Assembly (NCBI RefSeq): GCF_024362695.1
Contig: NC_065407.1
Coordinates: 6,696,001-6,760,000, forward strand
Length of the DNA: 64,000 bases
DNA from: Pectinophora gossypiella
Taxonomy: Eukaryota; Arthropoda; Insecta; Lepidoptera; Gelechiidae
Reading direction: 5' to 3'
Below, one piece after another: positions 60,601-64,000 of this stretch; positions within the stretch are counted from its first letter, which is position 1; each line of letters starts with the position of its first letter. Position numbers and translations under genes: made by a program. Under the pieces are notes generated by a model. That model did not search any database and had not been told where the DNA came from. It saw only the letters and a list, made by a program, of their open reading frames with translations.

Positions 60601-60614
60601 GGTACTCAAGATAA
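37896..60614 (+). CDS. NRF-6-like membrane acyltransferase with poly-Asp ectodomain (12 exons)
   Basis: The exons are 37896-39696, 42398-42636, 43709-43929, 45316-45491, 46356-46537, 48346-48488, 50937-51105, 51806-51999, 55530-55650, 56889-57078, 58681-58823 and 60051-60614. All introns are GT..AG, the phases match, and the total is 4,143 nt (1,380 residues plus stop). Order: signal peptide 1-24; acidic/basic region with six Asp blocks (about 95-400); Lys-rich linker to about 500; NRF domain from about 575 to 745; first helix 755-774; acidic insert to 812; acyltransferase-3 helices including R844-X10-H855; last helix near 1198-1220; acidic tail to 1380. The family is named after C. elegans nrf-6 (fluoxetine response). 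Homologues carry a lumenal NRF domain and a multipass domain thought to transfer acyl groups; substrates are largely unknown. Known members usually lack such an Asp-rich segment. Splicing is predicted from sequence only. Confidence 0.88.
39697..42397 (+). other. intron 1 of the NRF-type gene
   Basis: 2.7 kb. It contains an interspersed repeat at 40070-40500 (TCCGCGGCTTCGCTCGCG head, TTCGCATTTATAATATTAGT tail; a form common in moth genomes and probably a non-autonomous element) and a mariner-type MITE at 40854-40989. Otherwise it is unique-looking AT-rich DNA. Confidence 0.7.
40854..40989 (+). mobile_element. mariner-type MITE, copy 2
   Basis: The same TACGGTCACGAG start and CTCATGACTGTA end as at 16854, with a closely similar interior. 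It lies in intron 1. Confidence 0.7.
42398..42636 (+). CDS. exon 2: NRF domain
   Basis: Residues 601-680. It completes the split Met after WALN and reads MLDATAKIPSGILQGNGIQL, then FDQCL, the typical NRF core with conserved cysteines. The acceptor is TTCCAG and the donor GATGAT|GTGAGT. It ends in phase 0. Confidence 0.92.
43709..43929 (+). CDS. exon 3: NRF domain, cysteine-rich end
   Basis: Residues 681-753 plus two bases. I chose the TTTAG acceptor (43707-43708) over the AG four bases downstream because it keeps phase 0 and gives PGHFVPRFSTLSWGVCVPAA, a usual NRF motif. A Cys near DEDDCHTQDADWW follows. The donor is ACATT|GTAAGT. Confidence 0.9.
43993..44525 (+). repeat. GC-rich composite repeat in intron 3
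   Basis: The first 300 bp (GTACCTTTTTTTTAACGTTG, then GGGGGGACGACGTGG and CCCCGGGTGTCGCCACCCGG) are far more GC rich than the surroundings. They lead into a tRNA-like SINE part (GAGTTCCAATCCCAGTTCGG, then GGCTTTATGAGTTTGAATTC) and a TACACCTCTGCCAACCTCTT tail, which has a relative near 61480. I take it for a SINE or truncated LINE. The two ORFs of 88 and 112 codons here are not convincing genes. Confidence 0.5.
44540..44684 (+). mobile_element. mariner-type MITE, copy 3
   Basis: The ends are TACGGTCACGAG and CTCATGACTGTA. It directly follows the GC-rich composite repeat, still inside intron 3. Confidence 0.7.
45316..45491 (+). CDS. exon 4: first membrane helix and acidic loop
   Basis: The split Leu opens LSFYSVIILLVFIATLQDFL, a clear membrane helix. 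About 38 residues rich in Glu, Asn and Lys follow (DEENDQTESEENETKNEEEK). Spacer loops at this place vary within the family. It ends in phase 1 before GTAAAT. Confidence 0.88.
46356..46537 (+). CDS. exon 5: start of acyltransferase-3 domain, R-X10-H motif
   Basis: Residues 813-873. SSFSLYRTISKLV precedes CIHGVRGLATLALLVAHKFL, where Arg844 and His855 are separated by ten residues. R-X10-H is a conserved motif of acyltransferase-3 proteins and is needed for activity in the bacterial members studied. It ends in phase 0 at GAG|GTAACT. Confidence 0.92.
46745..46835 (+). repeat. tRNA-headed SINE fragment (GCTCGTCCCGGC type)
   Basis: GTAATGGTTAACACGCTCGT and then GGGGTTCAAGTCCTGTCCGA resemble A and B boxes of an Asp/Glu-type tRNA head. 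Related copies are inverted at 35395-35450 and direct at 59350-59425 and 61930-62015. Confidence 0.6.
47956..48284 (+). repeat. SINE copy (family A) in intron 5
   Basis: A complete copy: GGCCTCGGTGGTCCAGTGGT head, GGTTTGAATCCCGGTGGGGA B box, CACTTTGTGATCCCTAGTTT body and an ACACGATAGAAGAAG tail. It ends about 60 bp before exon 6. Confidence 0.8.
48346..48488 (+). CDS. exon 6: acyltransferase-3 domain
   Basis: Residues 874-920 plus two bases. It reads WARAGWMYTDCFLLLSGAL, a membrane helix with the family's (V/M)YTDCFLxxSG signature, and ends at LFTRYLR. A family A SINE ends about 60 bp upstream of the acceptor. Confidence 0.92.
50458..50765 (+). repeat. SINE copy (family B) in intron 6
   Basis: The tRNA-like head (CATGGTCTAGTGGTTAGAG, GTCCGGGTTCGATTCCCGAT), then TCACTTTGTAAGACTGTCCT and the CACCTCCACCAACTAGAAG region. 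It ends with the CCCCCTCCGGTTGATTGACG tail that leads straight into a 21-bp minisatellite. Confidence 0.75.
50762..50905 (+). repeat. 21-bp minisatellite, about seven units
   Basis: The unit GAATATGTTGTTGTTGTTGTT-like (21 bp) repeats about seven times with few changes and reads as a seven-residue period in translation. It starts at the 3' end of the family B SINE, so it probably grew from the SINE tail. It ends about 31 bp before exon 7. Confidence 0.85.
50937..51105 (+). CDS. exon 7: acyltransferase-3 domain
   Basis: Residues 921-977. It reads RLTPALLAVVLFYAYIWDL, then GSGP-like SSGPMW, and CEESWWWNLLYVQNYF, the usual Trp-rich luminal segment of the family. The acceptor lies about 31 bp after a 21-bp minisatellite. 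It ends in phase 0. Confidence 0.92.
51338..51510 (-). repeat. LINE-type 3' end in intron 7
   Basis: This carries AAATTCAAATTCAAAAATAA, AACTACTGCAGCTTCTCACA and AACCTCGGCACAAGGCCC. The A-rich end on the minus strand suggests that orientation. It is the intact counterpart of 30632-30900. Confidence 0.5.
51806..51999 (+). CDS. exon 8: acyltransferase-3 domain
   Basis: Residues 978-1041 plus two bases. CAPQTHQLALDMQL is the conserved Cys...His...DMQL segment, followed by a helix (LGGIIVWAVQSGHIVSKFIL) and a second hydrophobic stretch. The donor is GTCAC|GTAAGT. Confidence 0.92.
52942..53175 (-). repeat. LINE-type 3' end in intron 8
   Basis: TTTATTGCACAGAACTAAAA and GGGCGGCCTTATTGCTCTAG through TTCTTCCAGGCAACC are, in reverse, the end also seen at 28790-28900 and 55320-55435. 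It is probably a truncated LINE 3' UTR. Confidence 0.5.
53196..54935 (-). pseudogene. RTE-like LINE ORF C-terminal remnant, split by a DNA element
   Basis: On the minus strand from 54935 the translation gives DWAGHVALMPDDLWAKKATE in one frame. After a shift it gives RFLKRWHEQAGDREEWTKGR, and then, across the target site of the inserted element, EVFALQWDIEGYYTSIV and a stop near 53196. This is the usual C-terminus of RTE-type LINE polyproteins in moths. A stop before DWAG and one frameshift show decay. The reading frame crosses the junction only after the 53257-54695 element and one target copy are removed. Confidence 0.7.
53249..54703. mobile_element. 1,439-bp DNA element with long inverted arms and 8-bp target duplication
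   Basis: The element is 53257-54695. It starts GTGTGCGTCAAGCTAGCGGC and ends with the exact complement. The two arms of roughly 480 bp each match closely along their whole length. A spacer of about 480 bp contains no recognisable transposase. CAAATACC is duplicated at 53249-53256 and 54696-54703. The TIR sequence does not tell me the superfamily; the 8-bp duplication fits hAT, P or related groups. The 65-codon ORF at 54574-54771 is spurious. Confidence 0.9.
55320..55440 (+). repeat. LINE-type 3' end in intron 8
   Basis: GAAATTGCTGCTTAGCAATA, AAGGCCGCCAGATTGTACTG and GTGCAATAAAGTATATTTGT match 28790-28900. It sits inside a broken family A SINE, whose pieces occur at 55240-55310 and 55440-55485. 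Confidence 0.55.
55530..55650 (+). CDS. exon 9: acyltransferase-3 domain
   Basis: Residues 1042-1082. It reads LYRTARLSYTSILHRSTPYL and then VGINLGL, matching the family's R..PY..G segment. The first intronic-looking bases inside the exon (A|GTAAGT) resemble a donor, but the reading frame and homology need them in the exon. Confidence 0.88.
55708..56277. mobile_element. possible larger member of the TTAAAATGG fold-back family, in intron 9
   Basis: GGGGGCCTAAAAAGCCACAC then CATTCATCTAAA at the left, and TTTAGATGAATTGCTACAAT then TTTTAACCCCCC at the right, are inverted and resemble the ends of the 161-bp palindrome at 34836. About 460 bp lie between, including an open frame (55929-56150) with a hydrophobic start that I do not recognise. 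The two ends could also be independent copies. Confidence 0.4.
56727..56865 (-). mobile_element. mariner-type MITE, copy 4, beside exon 10
   Basis: An inverted copy: TACAGTATGAACAATATCAT on the left and ACTCGTGACCGTA on the right. Only 23 bp, holding the polypyrimidine tract and acceptor, separate it from exon 10. Confidence 0.7.
56889..57078 (+). CDS. exon 10: acyltransferase-3 domain
   Basis: Residues 1083-1145 plus one base. It reads FYRGLGWLVSTAMWCSVLWA and then a second helix (FASAIGIGWLIYAVHTG). R..W...V...I.AC-type patterns at this place are usual in the family. A mariner-type MITE ends 23 bp before the exon. Confidence 0.92.
58426..58570 (+). mobile_element. mariner-type MITE, copy 5
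   Basis: The TACGGTCACGAG to CTCATGACTGTA ends and the interior are near identical to copy 3. It lies in intron 10, about 110 bp before exon 11. Confidence 0.7.
58681..58823 (+). CDS. exon 11: acyltransferase-3 domain
   Basis: Residues 1146-1193. GFLSSLLCCRPLVLISRLSY and ALYLCQFVV form the family's L..SRLTYCAYL.H signature. Here Gln occupies the place where His is common (YLCQ), a possible loss worth checking. It ends in phase 0 at TTG|GTAAGC. Confidence 0.9.
58824..60050 (+). other. intron 11 of the NRF-type gene
   Basis: It contains a repeat tail at 58985-59040, a GC-richer LINE-type 3' piece at 59090-59330 (inverted; AAGAGCCACGCTCTTGTCGG shared in reverse with 27450-27480 and 62110-62135) and a tRNA-headed SINE fragment at 59350-59425. 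The rest is AT rich with nothing recognised. Confidence 0.6.
60051..60614 (+). CDS. exon 12: last helix and acidic tail
   Basis: Residues 1194-1380 and the stop. One helix (ISAILLSSTILTLTFVIPMQ) precedes about 150 residues dominated by Glu and Asp, with an EEEEEDEE run and an aromatic/Arg/Ser/Gly-rich end. Short acidic or unordered tails are common in the family; this one is long. A polyadenylation signal follows at 60641. Confidence 0.92.
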   Translation, partial: VDVQEISAILLSSTILTLTFVIPMQSLHKLFTFSFKSEGQEESKDEEKESEEKAEDPDQEKEIDQNHVDIEEVTEVPQSRSRQSFLAHREVLEEIPEAEVEYEMQREKNDGLEEILEEEEEEDEEMANHIDEEDLEIIEEEGGEDFWEDREEGYTPRRSYVREEDGDEWEWTNSGSGRGAQYYRYSR

Positions 60615-60640
60615 CGTTGTTTTTGTTTATTATTTAAATT

Positions 60641-60646
60641 AATAAA
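60641..60646 (+). terminator. polyadenylation signal AATAAA
   Basis: The first AATAAA after the stop codon, 27 nt downstream, followed by a T-rich stretch. It fits the 3' end of the NRF-type mRNA. Confidence 0.65.
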
Positions 60647-60659
60647 TCCCTATTTGAGT

Positions 60660-63600
60660 TTTTAATATATATTTTATGCATATGCCTTTGGATAATGATA
60701 CCTAATGATATTTATAGGTGCGTGAATTATAAAGTTTTTTTTATTACGACGGCTTCTTTTAAAAACGACTCTTATAAAGAAAAAAACACAGATAAAAACG
60801 TACAAAACAAAAGCAAATAAACAACAGCAGTGAATAAGTTCTTGAATCAATATAACAATTTTTTTCAAATTGTTTCTAGAAGGAACTAGCTAGTCTAGAC
60901 TGTTCACCGTATCATAATCATAAACTGCTTAATTCACGACTAAAGGTCAACTAAAGCCTACAATTTTGAACAAAGGCTATGAGCTATTATAAGCTGTTCA
61001 TTCACCTACCGCTAGGTACAAACTAGTTTTTTTCCACATCAATTATGTATAATTTATAACAATATTCATTTTTGTGCCGCGATGTTGAGTTTATTTTTAA
61101 CCGAAATATTTTTAAAACTATCAATAAATCTCTCATGATCCTTGTATGTGTCTCGAAGTTTTTTGAAGAACAAACCAGACGAAAATAACGTCTACTTACA
61201 ATAAGGACAGGTTTGTTACTACCGTCTCTCGCTTTATACTGTCCAAGTTTTCTAAAACTCCTGAACACACTTCAAACTTATAATGAAGGTCAAGTATAGC
61301 TCAAGTTCGTATTTCAGCTAGAAGTAAAAAGAAACATATTTCTGGCTTGGTACCTACTCGTAGAAGCTTTTCATTCATAAAAGAAAATTTAGCCATAAAA
61401 ATTGACAGTAGCATCGCCTCCTGTTACATGGGACCTAAACATAGCTGGCGAAAAGTGGCTGCACTATAACACCTTTGTCTACCCCTTCGGAGATACAGGT
61501 GTGATGCTTTGTTCAAAAATAACTAAGCGGTTGTGTGATATCTCCAACATCATCATCCCCCGTTGTCACGGGGTCTATTTAGCTAACCTGAAGATTTGAC
61601 AGGTTTTTTACAGGAGCAACTGCCTGACTGACCTTCCAACCCGTCAAGGGAAAATTAGCCCTGTGCAGGTGTAAAGGATTTCTGTTTTTATAGCTCTTAC
61701 CCGTCTTTAGGTTTAGGTTTTTAAAATAAGCTAATATATCATCTATACAGCCTCCGGTTGATTGAGGGAAGGATTGTGCCCAGCAGTAGGTCGTATATAC
61801 GTAGGCTGTTCATGTTTATGTTATGTTAAGGTGTCGTCCTTGCGATAAGTTGTAACTGTAGACTTACTCGATCGGTCTGAGAAATATTAGTACTCAATAT
61901 TTCAGATAGCGCCGGCGGCGTCGGCTTAATGGCGATATTATGGATCAATGGTTAACACGCTCGTCTGGGCTTGACAAGAGCTGTGGTTTCAAGTCCCGTC
62001 CGAGTCAGATTTTTCGATTTAATTTTCACTTCGTAGAAGTGAACTGGCTGGAGGCAAGAGAGAAACAACTGCCCTATTTTTTCCCTAAAAAGTAGCATGG
62101 AGAATGTTATACCAACAAGAGCGTGGCTCTTAAATTAGTGATGTGATGAGAAGTAAACTAGGATAACAGCATGTCTAACTTATTGGATATTATAATTACT
62201 AGCCGTGAGGCAGTAACTAGTTACTACAGTTCATGTCTATTCTAAAGGGTAATTTAGGAAAAACTCTATATTGACTCTGGTTTGGGTATAAGAACAGCAC
62301 AGCGCTCTGGTTATCCTAGGAATCCGATCTCTCAGAAAGATCTAAGAGGGGACCGTGCCCAGTAGTGGGCTGTATATAGACTGTTTATCTAATTTGCCAT
62401 CTTCTTTATTCATAGTTTTACAACCGGATTTCAAGGCTGAGGTATTTCGTATAAAGCAATAAAGAAGAACGTTGACCCTAAGCCCTGCATATTAATTGCA
62501 CGGCTCAAGGCTAGCCGGTATCGTTTCGAAATCGAAAGTAAAACTTACGTATTTAAATCAAATCCATAATAGTATTATTAGTCTATAAAAGTATGCGTAG
62601 TTTGGTGGTCGATAGGAAATGGTTGACAAGGTTAAATACTATATGGTGCGGACAAGTGAACGGAACCATAACCAGAAATTATATCTAACTCCTACACGAT
62701 TTAGACGATGGAACTTTAACCAAAACGGCTAGGTACCGTTTTGTAGAATATACAAAGATACATAAACTCACGCCTATTTCCCATCGGGGTAAGCAGATAC
62801 TATGGAATTCCATTTGCTTCGATCCTGACGCACTTCTCTTGCTTCATCCATATTCATTAATCGTTTCATACACGCACGCCGGATCAGAGTAGATTGTACT
62901 GAACCTTTTCTAAGGACATATCCACTTTGGTTCCAATTCTAAGGTTTGTAGTAAGTAGTAACTAATAAGAGATAAGATTGTAGTAACTGTTCTCTCAGTT
63001 CTCTGTTCTCTGAGGAGCTCGGTGGCGCAGCCGTTAACGCGCTCGGTCTGCGATTGTTGAAGTAAGCCAACTTTCGGTCATAGGATGGGTGACCACAAAA
63101 AAAAATCATCTCGCCCTCCTCCGTGTTTCGGAAGGCACGTTAAGCCGTTGGTCCCGGCTGCATTAGCAGTCGTTAATAACCATCAATCCGCAATGGGCCC
63201 GCGTGGTGGTTTAAGGCCCGATCTCCCTATCCATCCATAGAGAAGGCCCGTGCCCCAGCAGTGAGGACGTTAATGGGCTGATGACGATGAACTGTTCTCT
63301 AATGATCTTCCATTGTTCTTCTTCTCTCGTGTATGTTGTGAGGTCAATGACCGATATCATCAACTCTGATGTCAGGGTTACTATTGAGCCATTCATGGCC
63401 TATGTAACATACTTAAGTAAATAATAGTAATAGTAATCATAGTAGTAATAGTGTAGTAATAGTAATAATACTAGTAGTAGTAGTGTTAATAACAGCCGGG
63501 ACGGACTGCTTAACTTACCCTCTGAAGAATGGATAACCTTACTTCCGGAGAATCGGGTAATTAGCTTGCTCCTAATCAAATTAGGAACGAAGTTGTTAGG

Positions 63601-64000
63601 ATTCGAATACTGGACCCCCGAATCGCGAAACCAACGCTAAACCACTGGATCACAAATGCCGTTCCTCATTCAAAGTTAATATTTATTGGCTTTGTTTTGA
63701 CTGTTATGGCTGCCTGCGTAACTTCATTGGCAGTTATTACGCAAGGGCTGATAAATGACAACATCGGATCACAGTGGGATGTATCGCACCTTATATGCAA
63801 ACGTACAATAAGTCAGGCTGAAACAAAATACGCCAAATTTTAAGACACTACCACTACCATTTTCCTCATTTTCAAATCTTTGATAATGTAGACGGCTTAC
63901 ATTCAATAATGTATCTCCCTAGCAATATCTCGTTTTGCACAGGGTTCGCTTACCTAACCTGAAGATTTGACAGGCCCGGTTTTTTACAGAAACGACTGCC
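60660..64000. other. right flank of the NRF-type gene, repeats only
   Basis: No coding exon is recognised. Repeats are an inverted family D SINE at about 61530-61672, SINE tail sequence near 61745-61815, a tRNA-headed SINE at 61930-62015 with LINE tail to about 62150, an inverted dispersed repeat at 62755-62940 (CATAAACTCACGCCTATTTC; relatives near 5430, 50210 and 58070), a family C SINE at 63010-63292, a decayed inverted family A SINE at 63310-63660 with an AGTAATAGT run at 63420-63485, and an inverted family D SINE cut by the window end from about 63920. Confidence 0.6.
63010..63292 (+). repeat. SINE copy (family C)
   Basis: The head GGAGCTCGGTGGCGCAGCCG, then TCATAGGATGGGTGACCACA, the GTTAAGCCGTTGGTCCCGGC core and the GTGCCCCAGCAGTGAGGACG tail, ending in a GATGACGATGA run. 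It is the direct-strand counterpart of 15800-16112. Confidence 0.75.

Overview
The window is nuclear DNA from an insect, most likely a moth (Lepidoptera). The genes have short exons in long AT-rich introns with GT..AG junctions. The rest is packed with tRNA-headed SINEs, LINE 3' ends, small fold-back DNA elements and Helitron-like elements of the kinds common in moth genomes. I see no operons, ribosome binding sites, CRISPR arrays or true tRNA or rRNA genes. Family names come from motif recognition, not from a database search.

Layout. Positions 1-6032 are noncoding and read as intron 1 of a gene on the minus strand whose first exon lies at 6033-6330. That exon encodes a signal peptide and the start of an NRF domain (nose resistant to fluoxetine family). 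Its other exons would lie left of the window. Positions 9281-14729 hold a complete non-LTR retrotransposon on the minus strand with two intact ORFs, a poly(A) tail and target-site duplications. Positions 17.4-21.3 kb hold two adjacent Helitron-like elements filled with thirteen tandem units of about 254 bp. Positions 21401-27220 are a 3-kb segment in two tandem copies, one of which carries a later hAT-type MITE. Positions 27.2-37.6 kb are repeat-rich intergenic DNA.

The main gene runs from 37896 to 60614 on the plus strand. I could join twelve exons, all with consensus splice sites and matching phases, into one 4,143-nt reading frame (1,380 residues plus stop). The product is an NRF-6-like multipass membrane acyltransferase (acyltransferase-3 superfamily). 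Its N-terminal exon encodes about 450 residues of poly-aspartate blocks separated by lysine-rich linkers, between the signal peptide and the NRF domain. There is also an acidic insert after the first membrane helix and an acidic C-terminal tail. Its introns hold SINEs, mariner-type MITEs, a 21-bp minisatellite and a 1,439-bp DNA element with very long inverted arms and an 8-bp target duplication. Beyond 60.7 kb only interspersed repeats are visible.

The two NRF-type genes are arranged head to head about 31.6 kb apart and share the position and phase of their first intron. They look like diverged paralogues whose intergenic space has been filled by mobile elements. The most unusual coding feature is the poly-Asp/Lys ectodomain of the second gene. 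The most clear-cut mobile features are the apparently intact LINE with a UAAUG stop-start junction, the long-inverted-repeat element at 53.3-54.7 kb, and the hAT MITE whose empty site is preserved in the neighbouring duplicate.
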